Source: Leptoclinus maculatus (Eukaryota; Chordata; Actinopteri; Perciformes; Stichaeidae). From it: a DNA stretch of 64,000 nucleotides. The notes beneath the pieces were generated by a model. That model saw nothing but the letters and a program-made list of their open reading frames with translations, ran no database searches and was not told where the DNA came from. How positions within the stretch are numbered: position 1 is the first letter of the stretch; the number at the start of each line of letters is the position of its first letter. Positions 22,866 through 32,839 of the stretch are shown here, one piece after another. The translations under genes were made by a program, and so were the position numbers. Location: NCBI GenBank assembly GCA_032191485.1, contig JAVDOI010000009.1, positions 17,961,843 to 18,025,842 on the forward strand, given 5' to 3'.

Positions 22866-23731
22866 CAGAGGTAGCCAACACGGTGCCCGCGGGCACCTGG
22901 TCGCCCGCAAGGCATGTTCTAAAAATAGCACTAGTCACCATCGAGCTCCGTCTAAAATCCGTCTAGATTCTTTTTGAATCAAAAACGCTTGCATTAATGT
23001 AGATTTTAAAAGGACGAAGCCGCCGCACCGCACTAGATTTTCAGGTTCCGAATGACGGGCGCTTCTCGTTGGCGCCGGACGCGCGAGCGCAGCCCGTCGT
23101 CAGTTCCGTCAGCCCTCGGAACAGGCCGCGGGGCAACAACTCGTGGGTTGTGGGAGTAGAGGCGAGGCAACGCAATCCGACCGAAAAGGCCCAGACTAGA
23201 GGTTTGAACGCGGACGCCCGAAGACGCTCGCATTAGAAAAGCTGGTGTCGGTTACAACAGACGGGGCTGCCGACATGCAGGCTTCATTGCGCAATGCAAA
23301 GGTGACCCAGACTTCCCAAAATTTGGTGATTAGTACTAATGTAATAGGATTCATTTAAAATGTGAAAGAGTTAACTTACATAACTGATAATTTGTACAAA
23401 CATGGGACAGAGTTCATGATTTGTTCAAAAATGTATCGTGGTTAGTACAAACGAGACATGATTTGAAGATATGACAGTTAATGAAGTGATAATTTGTACA
23501 AAAATATAACAGATGTGATTTTGAACAAAATACACAATCATTGTTAATAATTATTGTGAGGAATAATTAACATTGACATGTGATCAGACAGTCTCTTCAC
23601 ATATATTATTATTATTAAAAGGTGATCTGTGCAACTTTGTTATTCAGGAAGTTTGTATCAAACAAGTAGCCCTTCGTACTACTCAGTACCCTTGAAGTAG
23701 CTCTCCGTTTCAAAAAGGTTGGTGACCCCTG
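22866..23731. mobile_element. hAT element nested in the copia element
   Basis: It starts CAGAGGTAGCCAACACGG and ends GGTTGGTGACCCCTG. The 8-bp target duplication CTCTAATC is exact (22858-22865 and 23732-23739). Near 23235-23330, plus-strand codons read KLVSVTTDGAADMQASL, the region around the second catalytic aspartate of a hAT transposase. The rest of the gene is lost. The block at 23030-23230 is strongly GC- and CpG-rich, while 23330-23700 is AT-rich. Confidence 0.92.
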
Positions 23732-23740
23732 CTCTAATCT

Positions 23741-24090
23741 CTAACGTTCACACAATAATGTTAGTTCAAGTTTCACTGGCTGTTTAAACATCGTGGCTTT
23801 GTCATTTTCAATGTCTAAAACAGCACCTGCTCTTTTCAGTGAAGTTTTGCTTAAAAGCAATGGGATATCTACTGGGACCACTTCTGTTTCAATTGTACAT
23901 CTAGTCTGTCCTATCACGGCTGGGATTTTCACTTTCTTTGTAGAATGAACAACTCTCCCATCACCAAACTTGAATGCTCTTATACTCTTTGTGTCCCCCA
24001 TGTTCAATAACTCACGTTGTGTTAGTCCACTCATGTAATGATCAAGCTATTTCTCTCCACACAGTTCTAGTGCAAGCTGTGTCAATTACA
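23741..24090 (-). pseudogene. Copia aspartic protease region
   Basis: Near 24,083-24,075 the minus strand encodes VIDTAC, where Asp-Thr-Ala occupies the place of the retropepsin active-site triad. After a stop and a frame change, the frame at 24034-23741 continues with FKFGDGRVVHSTKKVKIPAVIG and DIPLLLSKTSLKRAGAVLDI, the flap and C-terminal strands. The quoted parts are only signposts. This enzyme would process the polyprotein. Placement between the zinc knuckle and integrase supports the call. The frame runs into the hAT insertion at 23,739. Confidence 0.8.
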
Positions 24091-24405
24091 GCTGATCCTA
24101 GAGACTCCACCATGAATATCTCTGTCAGACAACGATTCTTTTGACAATAAAGTAATGTTGCATTCTTCAACATCTGTCACTTTCTCATCCTCTGTCACTT
24201 GTTTTGTCTTGGCATGTTTATTTTTGTGAGGACAATCCCTTGCCCAGTGATATGTGCTTTGGCAGACTGCACATCTTGTCCTTCTCCCATATCTGTCGAG
24301 TGGATTCGTCCCTTGAACAGCCGCATGGATCTGTGGGCTTGACCTGACATTATTTTCACGCTTGCCGGTAAACCGTGTGTAGTAGGCAGTCGGTAACATC
24401 CCCAC
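24082..24405 (-). pseudogene. Copia gag zinc knuckle region
   Basis: The frame contains CAVCQSTYHWARDC near 24,275, a CX2CX4HX4C nucleic-acid-binding zinc knuckle preceded by a basic stretch (DRYGRRTR) and followed by lysine-rich sequence. This is the nucleocapsid part of gag, which packages element RNA. The knuckle is intact. The upstream side ends at the L2 insertion near 24,405. The downstream side leads to the protease in a neighbouring frame. Confidence 0.88.
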
Positions 24406-25165
24406 ACACACGGAGGTCATCAGCTCCTCCCGCCTGGACTACTGCAACTCTCTACTTGCCGGAGCCCCGGTGTCGGCCATCAGACCTCTGGAGCTTGTCC
24501 AGAAAGCTGCAGCTCGCCTGGTGTTCAATCGCCCCAAGTTCTCCCACACAACTTCCCTTCTCCGTTCTCTACACTGGCTACCTGTAAGAGCTCGCATCCA
24601 GTTTAAGACTCTGGTGCTAGCCTACAGGGCAGTGAAAGGAACAGCTCCTTCCTATCTCCAGGCCATGGTCAAGCCTTACACCCCCGTCCGACCACTTCGC
24701 TCTGCTGCCTCGGGGCGATTGGTTGCCCCGTCGCTCAGAGGTCCCTACGGCCGATCGACCCGGTCACGGCTGTTTTCTGTCCTGGCCCCACAATGGTGGA
24801 ATGATCTCCCCACTGACGTCAGGGCAGCGGAGTCGCTGCCCATCTTTCGGCGCAGGCTGAAAACTCACCTCTTCAAGAAGTACTACCCTGAGCCTTCCAC
24901 TTAGCACTTACTTAGCATTTATTGTTTTCATACTAGTTTGTTGCACTTATTGTATTCGTATTAGTTTGTGGAACTTATTGCATTCGTTTGTTTCTGCACT
25001 GTACTTTGGCTCTGGTTTATGCTCTTAGATGCTTGTTTGAAAAAAGGAGATGCACTTATGACTTCTGGTGACTAGTAGTTCTCTTGAAAACCGATGTTGA
25101 ATACACTTATTGTAAGTCGCTTTGGATAAAAGCGTCTGCTAAATGACTGTAATGTAATGTTATGT
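24405..25165 (+). mobile_element. L2-clade LINE, 5'-truncated 3' end
   Basis: The insert begins in the conserved SSSRLDYCNSLLAG segment and continues to the stop at 24904. The 3' untranslated tail (GCTTTGGATAAAAGCGTCTG, CTAAATGACTGTAATG, about 25110-25155) ends in short TAATG repeats. This tail type is widely shared between fish L2-like LINEs and V-SINEs. It sits inside the gag of the copia element, in the opposite orientation. Confidence 0.88.
24470..24904 (+). pseudogene. L2-type LINE ORF2 C-terminal fragment
   Basis: A 144-codon open stretch matches the C-terminal thumb and tail of L2/CR1-type ORF2: [46 protein letters not shown], then WNDLPTDVRAAESLPIFRR. The quoted parts are only signposts. 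The fragment holds no endonuclease or catalytic palm motif. The frame is clean, without stops, so the insertion is relatively young compared with the host copia element. The last residues (LKTHLFKKYYPEPST) correspond to the natural end of the protein. It is a 5' truncation typical of aborted target-primed reverse transcription. Confidence 0.85.
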
Positions 25166-25169
25166 AATG

Positions 25170-25600
25170 TGGAGAATTATCACCAAAGATTCTCTTTAAG
25201 GCCAACTTCATGTTTACAAATGAAAGGCTTGGACACGCGGTAGGTGCTAATTGTTTGTCTTTAATATTAAGTTAAAGCTTGAAAGCTAACACAGCATCTG
25301 GAAGTTCCATCTTGAACTTACGTATATTCTGTTGTACCGGTGCTCAAACTCGACAATGTAATCGACCACGGAGACGCCATTTTCTCTTGTGATGCGGTCA
25401 AACTATGCGATGCTTTACCTCTTTCAAAAACACAGAGTCCAATTTTGTGAGAAGTATATTCATTCCTTTTTCCCCTCTAGGTCCGTAAACCAGCTTCCAC
25501 ATTTCAACCTCATTTTTTCCAGCTCTCTTAGGACTTCTTCTAGTCAAATGGCAGCGGAACTTTGTTATTGCCAGCAACCATCCTCTGCTTTCAATGTTAG
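25170..25600 (-). pseudogene. Copia gag, N-terminal region
   Basis: On the minus strand, KLDSVFLKEVKHRI (near 25,440) is followed after a stop by FDRITRENGVSVVDYIVEFE, then HRYNRIY near 25,330 and a degraded MELPDAVLAFK-like stretch near 25,290. A central DYI.EFE..Y pattern is typical of copia-type gag. The L2 insertion at 24405-25165 separates it from the zinc knuckle. Stops and frame changes are present. The start codon is not clear, and the piggyBac element begins at 25635. Confidence 0.6.
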
Positions 25601-25907
25601 CTCAATAACTCCAGTGACAACTTTACATGTTTAAGACCCTTTATCGTGTGAGTAACCATATATGGTAATTTCCGCACGCTGTACTTATTGCATCCTTCCC
25701 GCGCCTCAGTGAGTTCAAGAATCATGTGGTCTTCACCCAGCCAATCAGCAAAGATCACCCCACGTCACACCACCCGCCTTTGTGGCATTTGACCAATCAG
25801 CAGAGACCTGGTGCGCATTTGACTTTCTCTTTTTTCTGAATCTCGGAAAAGGCCCTGAGAGCAGCTCAACTCTATCTACAATTACGGTCCAAACAACTAA
25901 ACTAACC

Positions 25908-25910
25908 ATG
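25908..25910 (+). CDS. Predicted first exon of the piggyBac transposase: start codon only
   Basis: CCATG is followed at once by GTAAGT, a consensus 5' splice site (25911-25916). The next exon begins at 26328 after TTTTTAAG, and its frame (EVSARDFYGKK) is open and in phase with the ATG. A start codon alone on the first coding exon would place the promoter and leader upstream, at 25640-25907. This is inferred from sequence only. Confidence 0.55.
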
Positions 25911-26327
25911 GTAAGTTGATGAAACTCACACATGTTATGCTTGAATAGTTGCGCTAAGTGATTACATGCGTGTTGTTTGTGGAGGACTTAGTGAAATTAG
26001 GGCAAGAAAAATGTGGGCACCATATTTGATCATTCGACCGGTTCACGTAGAAACTAGAATTGTTATGGAATGTCTGTTTTTGGATATATGCCCTATGCAT
26101 CTAACAAGCCATACTTAGTGCATTTTCTTTACAAATAAGGCAATACAGCTTAGGACTTGATGTTTTAATGTTGCCAAAGTGTTGTATAACACTATACAGT
26201 GATTCAGAGAGAATGTTAACCCATTTCTAGAAATATTCAAGCTATAAATAGTGAATGAGTGATTTTTGTCAGTTTATGACCTTATAACAGTTGTTTTATG
26301 TTTTATTGCATGTGTTTAATTTTTAAG

Positions 26328-26800
26328 GAAGTGTCTGCTCGTGATTTTTATGGCAAGAAGAGGCAGACTGTTGTCGTGCCAGCCCACCCTGCCATCAGTG
26401 ATGATGAAGAAGGTGACGATGACGATGTGGCAGACCCTGACTTTGTCCTGACCACCCACAACCAGGACATTCCAGGCCCCCTCTGCCAAGAGGAAGCGCA
26501 GTGCAGTGGAGGTGCTCCAGGACAGTGAGGATGATGATGAGCAGCCAGCACGACAAGCCAAGAGGCCATGTAAATCCAGTAAGTCAGCAGCCAGGCCAAC
26601 CACCTGGCACAAAGTTGACATAAACAACACAGCCCTGCCTGAATACCAGCACTCCCCCCCCCCCCCCCGACTACATTGAAACCCCTTTTCAGTACTTTAC
26701 GAGGTACTTTGATGCCAAAATCATCAGGCATATCACCCAACAAACAAACTTATACGCTGCTCAGAAATACATAAACACCACTTTCAACACAAATGAGGAG
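26328..26800 (+). pseudogene. piggyBac transposase N-terminal region
   Basis: From the predicted 3' splice site the protein reads EVSARDFYGKKRQTVVVPAH, then an acidic stretch (SDDEEGDDDDVADPDF), then after a frame change near 26,440-26,480 a basic patch (AKRKRSAVEVLQDSEDDDEQ) that looks like a nuclear localisation signal. Further on, YIETPFQYFTRYFDAKIIRHI starts the conserved DDE_Tnp_1_7 region; the quoted parts are signposts only. A run of 15 C at 26654-26668 (a polyproline stretch) sits at a second frame break. Acidic N-termini of this kind are normal for PGBD proteins. The lesions could be real or due to sequencing of the homopolymer. Confidence 0.75.
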
Positions 26801-26806
26801 GAAATT

Positions 26807-27745
26807 ATGACCTTTGTGGCCATCCTCATCTTTATGGGGGTTGTTCTGCTCCCAGCCGTTGAAGACTACTGGGCCATGGAGACCAGGGTCCCTCAGGTTG
26901 CCAACCTGATGTCATCTAAGAGGTTCAAGCTGCTGAAAAGGGTTGTCCACTTCTGTGACAACACCAAGATCCCTGGCACCAGTGACCGCTTCTTCAAAGT
27001 CCAGCCTCTGTTCAGCTTCCTCACTACCACCTTCCTGCTTGAGCCACAGACCCCCAAACAGTCTGTGGATGAGGTGATAGTTGCCTACAAAGGGAAGACA
27101 GCCGGCAACCTGAGGCAGTATATAAAAAACAAGCCACACAAGTGGGGTTTTAAGTTGTTTGCCAGGGCCTCTGAGGATGGCTTCATCCATGACATGGTGC
27201 TATACCAGGGCAAGACTACCCTGGAGGCCCATGATGCCTCCCTGACACCTGAACAAAAAGCCTTGGGTGCCACCAGCCAGATTGTCTCTGTCCTGGCCAG
27301 TTCCATGTCCTCCCTCACTACCACAGCCATCTTTGCTGATAACTTTTTCAGCAGCCTGGAGCTGGTGCGGTACCTCCGAGACCATAACTGCAGGTACACG
27401 GGGACAGCCAGGGACAATAGGATCAGAAAGCCAACACTCAAGGCCGTCAAGGAGATGGAGAAAAAGACTGTCCCTCGTGGTACATGTGACTACGTCACTA
27501 GTGATGATGGGATACTGGCCGTCAGGTGGAAGGACAACAAAACGGTCACTCTGCTGTCAACAGACGTGTGGGTGGAGCCGATGTCCTCAGTCATGAGGTA
27601 CTGCAGAGAGACCAAGACAAAGGAGCCTGTGAGCTGTCCAGCTGTCATCAGAAGTTACAATGCCAACATGGGGGGCATTGACAAGAGTGACATGTTGGTC
27701 CACCTCTACCGCACCTCCATGAAGTCCAAGAGGTGGTACATGTGA
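26807..27745 (+). CDS. piggyBac transposase catalytic domain
   Basis: The 312-codon frame covers the DDE_Tnp_1_7 nuclease that excises the element at TTAA without a footprint. The three catalytic aspartates are visible: Asp88 (SVDEVIVAYKG), Asp178 (IFADNFFSSLEL) and Asp292 (MGGIDKSDML). KNKPHKWGFKLF and YNANMGG are family hallmarks. The start at 26807 is an internal methionine; coding extends upstream. The frame ends with TGA at 27743, where relatives of this family carry on, since the next codons (LFAYSIDVSLTNAWLMYMR) are the expected continuation in the same frame. A C-to-T change at a CpG would explain the stop. Function is probably lost by this one stop plus the upstream frame breaks. It resembles PGBD-type genes of fish more than insect piggyBac. 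Confidence 0.93.
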   Translation: MTFVAILIFMGVVLLPAVEDYWAMETRVPQVANLMSSKRFKLLKRVVHFCDNTKIPGTSDRFFKVQPLFSFLTTTFLLEPQTPKQSVDEVIVAYKGKTAGNLRQYIKNKPHKWGFKLFARASEDGFIHDMVLYQGKTTLEAHDASLTPEQKALGATSQIVSVLASSMSSLTTTAIFADNFFSSLELVRYLRDHNCRYTGTARDNRIRKPTLKAVKEMEKKTVPRGTCDYVTSDDGILAVRWKDNKTVTLLSTDVWVEPMSSVMRYCRETKTKEPVSCPAVIRSYNANMGGIDKSDMLVHLYRTSMKSKRWYM

Positions 27746-28162
27746 CTGTTTGCTTACTCCATTGATGTCAGCCTCACAAATGCCTGGCTTATGTACATGC
27801 GGGACTGCAAGGCTCTTGGTGTCAAAGTTCCTGTCTCTGAAGGATTTCAGAATCAAGGTGTTTAGGGCTGCCAGCAGCCAGCCACATCTAGCTCCAGAAG
27901 GAGCTCATTGGCCTCTGTTGACAGCCTGACCAGCATTGCTGATATCCCTAAGCCTGTCCGGGGACACCGCAGCCACACCCCAAATGCCGCTGAGCAGTTC
28001 AATCTGTCCCTCTTCCATGCCCCTGTCTATGCCAAATGCCAGACCTGCAGCCGGAAAGGCAACATAATAAGATCTAATGTGGTTTGCAGGGTCTGCAAGG
28101 TCCACCTCTGCAGAAACAGTGAGCGTAACTGCTTCATCAGTTACCATGAAGAAGTGGCCTAA
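27746..28162 (+). pseudogene. piggyBac transposase C-terminus with cysteine-rich finger
   Basis: After the stop, the reading continues in frame to about 27,866 (LFAYSIDVSLTNAW, then MRDCKALGVK). It then changes frame to the one at 27908-28162, which ends with KCQTCSRKGNIIRSNVVCRV, then CKVHLCRNSERNCF. The run of C..C, C..C, H.C and C residues is the small cross-brace zinc finger that ends many piggyBac transposases and binds the element ends. All cysteines of the pattern are present. The protein end HEEVA and the stop at 28160-28162 look natural. Confidence 0.85.
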
Positions 28163-28169
28163 TGTTGTT

Positions 28170-29320
28170 GATGTGTATGTTGACTATTCCAGTACCAGCA
28201 CATGTTTTAATCTTTTAATCTTCTAAAAGTGATGTTATAATGTTATGAAATACATGTTCCTTTCATCTTGTATGTGTATTTCTTGATATACACTTCTTGG
28301 ATTTTTTTTTTACCACAAACGGGCAAGGAACCAAATACCATAATTTCATTGAAATACCATGAAAGTTGTTTAGCACGGCAACAGTCGAAGCTTCTAGTCA
28401 GCCTTGTTTAGAGTCACACGTGCGCACTCACCTGTGCATGCACGGGCCTTCTCAGGATGCTCACACAGACGTATGTACACATGCACGCCTGTTTGTTAGG
28501 AGTCATATGTAAGCACGCATGTATGTCTGCGTGGCCGAGTTGTACTAATCTCATACAGACGCACATGGATACATACATACGAATAAATAATCACGCACGC
28601 GTACGTATGTGCGTCTTGTCCTCCGTGTCCCTTTCTACGCCCTATAGTGTGTGAGAGTGTTTAGCAGAGGTTGTGTCCTGCAGAGTAGAGAGAGGAGAAT
28701 CGTCTTTGGTGTTTGATAAATATTAGCAAAAATAATTGTTATCGAAAACACATTAAGAATTGCATTGCTTGAACAGACGGCACATCCTCATTAGACGGGC
28801 TACTTCAAAGGGACGATAGCGCAGAAAGCATTAAAAAGTCCACTGAAAGTGATGAATTTTCCACAGAGGCTACAAAGATGTTTATGGGCTTAATGAATGA
28901 ACAAATTAGCTTTATTTACATTATTAACCATCATTGTGGCATGTCTTGATAAACTTTAGAGAGAAGGTGTCAATAAATAAATAAATATAATAGATTAGGT
29001 CTAATGATTGTTATTAGGAATAGAAAAAGGCCTGGTTCTAAATATGAATAGCTATTTACTTACTGCATGTACTAAAACGCAGCAGAAGCATAATTCTCCC
29101 AAACAATAATTTGCTAAATTGTTTTTTATTCTCCACTGTGTTTAACAAGGCGCCCATAAGGATATGGAGTATTCAATTCTTTTTGAGGGGATTTATCATG
29201 TTCTCTATCAGTTAATCTGCCTTGATTCCCTTACTATACAAAATACCAGGACCCGTTTTTTTACCCCAGTCCACCCCTGTCCTGCAAATTTTTCAAGAAA
29301 GAGCGAATGCATCAAAACTA
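28170..29320. other. No gene; purine-pyrimidine alternating tract
   Basis: Positions 28415-28640 are rich in alternating CA, TG, CG and TA steps (GTGCGCACTC, GTACACATGCACGC, ACGCACGCGTACGTATGTG), a Z-DNA-prone composition. The remainder is AT-rich with no frame of note. Confidence 0.45.
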
Positions 29321-29328
29321 CCTGAAGC

Positions 29329-30715
29329 CAGTGGCGGGCCGTGCATTTTATGCCTGGGCCTTTTGTGCTGTCGTACTACAGTTGGAACAGCTACGGTGCA
29401 GATACATGAATCCCTGGATGACGGGACGCTGCGTCATTAATGGACAATGCACAGTCAAATCAACGTAATTAACACAATGACAACAACAAAGTCATAAGAA
29501 CCAGTCACATATATTCATATGACAACAAAGCATGACACATCAATCCAGCAAACCTACAGCGGATCCACGCATTCCACCACACAAGAGCACGAGCCATTCA
29601 AATATTATTCATAAAAACGTTACTGCAGATGTAAAAAAACAAACGCAGTTTGTCACTTACCGAATGCTGTTCACTTAAAGACAAAGTCCATCCTCCTTTC
29701 TTTGTTGACAAAGAGTTTAATCCCAGTACATTGTTTCAGTTCCAGTAAGAAGTCCTTCTCGATTCATGGACACCAGTGACAGTCGAGCCTCCCCAGTTGT
29801 ATTTCGCCGGTCTACGGCAGCCAGTTCGCAGCGGGGCCGGGATCCCACCTCCGCCGGCGCACCCGCCCGCTGACCGACCACCGAGACCACGACCCCGACC
29901 GGCCGCGGGCGGACCGCGGTTGTGGAGCTCCGTTACCCTGCGAACGTGTTCGTTGATCTGTAGATCCACTCAGGTTTCTCCAAAAGTTTTCAAAAGCACT
30001 GTAGTGTCCTGCCCTGCTATGGCGTAGATTAGCGTAGCATAGCTCCAAACACCAAGATGCTCAGTTAAAATGAAACACATTCCCAGCCATAAAATGTGCG
30101 ACGCTGTCAGCCAGGAACACAGTTCATAAAAATCATTTTCCTGGCTGAGTCAGGGCTGCTGTTATAATGTTATAATTTCTTCCATATCTTTCAATTTGAA
30201 CTCTTACTACTCCAACTAACTTATGCCAGCTTCCTTAAATCTCACATTAGTCACCCGCTGGCCCACTGACCAATCACAGCGCACGTTAATGCAGACGTAC
30301 TTAGCAGGCTACCTCGGTGCCAAAGGCACGTCAAAGAATACGCCCAACATGTCAAACTAAAGATGTGATTGGTTGAAGACTATGACAATCAACAATATCA
30401 TCCCCATTTACTTAAACTGCAAAGGCTCTCTAGCGGGCATCGGGCCTCTCTCCTTACATAGAGACATAGGGGCTGAATCTGATTGGATAAAAGCTCTCCT
30501 TAAAACAAGCTGTGCTGGAAGCAGCGCTGCAGGCTGGAAGCAGAGCAACAGAGGAAGACCGGAGCTGTGCAATGAGAAAATAAGCTAATGCGAAAAAAAT
30601 GATAATATATGTAGTGTATTCATGAAAAAAATATTAAATTATAATATAGCTATAACTTTGTGATTCTGTTTAGGCCAGCAGAGAAGGCTTAGCTGGCCCT
30701 GACGGCCCACCACTG
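29329..30715 (-). mobile_element. hAT family A, copy 2, complete with target duplications
   Basis: The left terminus CAGTGGCGGGCCGTGCATTT is inverted on the right as GACGGCCCACCACTG. The 8-bp target duplication CCTGAAGC is exact (29321-29328 and 30716-30723), so this 1387-bp unit is a full insertion. Minus-strand remnants include the dimerisation region near 29700-29800 and the N-terminal finger region near 30010-30150, both full of stops. A GC-rich stretch at 29806-29915 is absent from copy 1. The flank on both sides is L2-like sequence. Confidence 0.93.
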
Positions 30716-30775
30716 CCTGAAGCTAAACATAAACTAAACCAAGGTATTACTAATAGGTCATCAATGTGCAACTGA

Positions 30776-31150
30776 GGTGCTCAAACACCAGGTTCTTAAC
30801 ATACCTATACCACACACTCAGAAACTCTCTGGCTCTAACCTAACCTTTGAAGAGCAGGTCAAGACAGCCGTTCAAGCTTGTTTCCTATAATTAAGAGCCA
30901 CCCCCAAAATGACATCTTTCCTGTCATGCATGCTTTCATTTCATCTAAACTTGACTATTGCGACTGTTTGTATTGTCAGAAGCAACTTTCACAGCTCCAA
31001 CTGGTTCCGATTTCTGCTGCTAGGTTGTTAATGGACGATAATGAAACGGAGCACATCACACCTGTCCTAGCATCATTACACTGGCTTCCTCTACTTCTTA
31101 GAATTGATTTTAAGAGCGGGTTTTTGCTGTCAATGCCACCAAAGTCTTGA
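30776..31150 (+). pseudogene. L2-clade LINE fragment
   Basis: Codons read NLTFEEQVKTAVQACF near 30,840. After a stop comes the conserved C-terminal section: FISSKLDYCDCLYCQK, then AARLL, then EHITPVLASLHWLPLLLRID. This is the same region as 24410-24560 and 41290-41480. Reverse transcriptase catalytic motifs and the 3' tail are absent. The hAT copy at 29329-30715 was inserted just upstream. Confidence 0.85.
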
Positions 31151-32839
31151 ATATACTTCCTGTAGAGATACGATCATTTACATCTGTATCCACTTTGGAC
31201 TGTGTTGGAATTCTTGCACATCAGTTCATCTTCCTATGTACACCTGGCTAACAGGTGTTTATTTTAATGTACCGTTTTTAAAAAGAGATTTTGCAAACAA
31301 AAGAAAAAGTATTTTCTATTCTATAATGTTCTTTTAAACAAGCCCCAGTGCGCAAAAAAATGTTGGATACAACAGCCATGTATTTGTTCTTGGTTTCACC
31401 TGGTAAAAATGGCAAAGGGGTGTTTAGAATCTTAAAGAACAGTGCAGTCCGACAGTGTAATAGGTTAAATGTCAAAGTATGAGCAAAGATGAGTCTTAAA
31501 GTTGGAACTGGCCATGAGTAGAGCAAAAGGGCATCTGGCCAGAGCACTGTCAAAAACAAACAGGTCAATGGTGTTCAGTTTGACATATCTGAAAGAATTA
31601 GACACATTAGGTCCTATCCAAAGGTTATGAAATCCACACAATGCAGAGGGGCTCTGCTGAAAGGAAAACAACACCACCAACTGAAAATAGATGTCCTCCA
31701 CTTTAATTAATAAAATTCAGCACAACAATACAACAAAAGTTATCCTCACCAAACTTCAACTTTATTACAGTTCATTAGTCACTACAAATTCAAGTTGCAT
31801 GCCCTTTAGGTGAACAAGAAGTTCACGTCTGTGAGACAGCAGTGACAAATGAAAGTACAAATTACTTAATAAATGTCTGGCCATTCTCTTTAGATTTTTT
31901 TGTTGAGTCACTGAATGCATCTTGCCTACTCTATTCTGATCTTCAACAATATATCCTCCTGTCTCGGTTAAATTTCACCTCCATTATTCATCTACAATCA
32001 CCCATGCTCTGCTGGTAGACTTTTTTTTCCTTTTTTTATTACATCTATCTCTGAGCGAACCAGAGTCAAAGTCAGCATAGGGGCAGATATCAAGAAGGCA
32101 AATTATCAGCTGCCATCATCTCTCCTCGGGCATTATAAATATGGCATTTATCACAGAAACGATCCACAAACCACACTTTAATATATTCTCATTTGACAGC
32201 AGGCAAAGTGATAAATCTCTCCTTGGACCATTTTAGACGAGGTAACTACAACTTGGAGAAGCAACAGCGAGAAATGAATAATTCATACGGTGACAAAATG
32301 GTGCACCAATTACCGAGCACATTTACAGCGCTGTTGTATTCCATCTTGCTTGCAGTTAAACGTGGGTATGATGGAGGAGATGGATGTGAGATCAAAGTAA
32401 GTTTTCACAAGACAGAGATACCACGTCATCCTGGATTTCATTTCCCTCATACAATCTTTAAAGCGTTTGTTACACATTGACAGCACTGTTTTGCAGTAAA
32501 GCAATGAACTGCACATTTCTAAGGCTGGTTGTGGTGTATTTAACGGGCTATAGGAGCAGCACCAGTTTCACATCTGGTATCTGACTGAGATCACCAATGC
32601 AAGCTGTTATTGCAAGTTATTTTGATCCTTATAACTATTACAAATATGAATCAACTATGATTCAACTCTATGGTTAAAGTTTGGTGAGGCAACTAAAATA
32701 AGTCAGGTTAAGAAAAGAGAGTTTTCATGGTTCAACCCAGTCTCCTAGAAATTACATATCAATTACCTATAGAACTAAACTGCATTCTTGATTGTGTTTT
32801 GAGGAAAATAGATTTTTTTATCATGGTTAGTTATTACGG
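31151..32839. other. No recognised feature
   Basis: Long AT-rich stretch. Frames at 31278-31568, 31465-31701 and 32193-32480 carry no domain and overlap other frames. Nothing marks a splice pattern or terminal repeat. Confidence 0.4.

Larger units (their letters stand above)
21620..25620 (-). mobile_element. Ty1/copia-type retrotransposon, interrupted and decayed
   Basis: Reading the minus strand from 25,600 down, the order is a gag-like region, a zinc knuckle, an aspartic protease, a GAG-pre-integrase segment, integrase and the start of reverse transcriptase. Integrase before reverse transcriptase is diagnostic of Ty1/copia and excludes the gypsy and vertebrate retrovirus order. A hAT element (22866-23731) splits protease from integrase, and an L2 3' end (about 24405-25160) splits gag. 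The element is cut off within reverse transcriptase at about 21,620. I found no LTR at either end. Stops and frameshifts make it inactive. Copia elements are uncommon in vertebrates compared with gypsy and LINEs. Confidence 0.85.
25635..28420 (+). mobile_element. piggyBac-type element carrying a near-complete transposase gene
   Basis: TTAA at 25631-25634 is followed by GACCCTTTATCG, a plausible left end. The gene spans 25908-28162 with one intron. On the right, CGGGCAAGGAACC near 28320 resembles an inverted terminus, but no TTAA flanks it, so the right boundary is uncertain. The element lies directly against the gag end of the copia element. Confidence 0.7.

Noticed and set aside
26912..27450. 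Antisense frames over the piggyBac gene (up to 121 codons)
   Set aside because: They are shadows of the conserved sense frame and show no motif.
25635..28420. Exact piggyBac borders with TTAA on both sides
   Set aside because: Only the left TTAA is convincing. The right inverted terminus is weak and has no TTAA.
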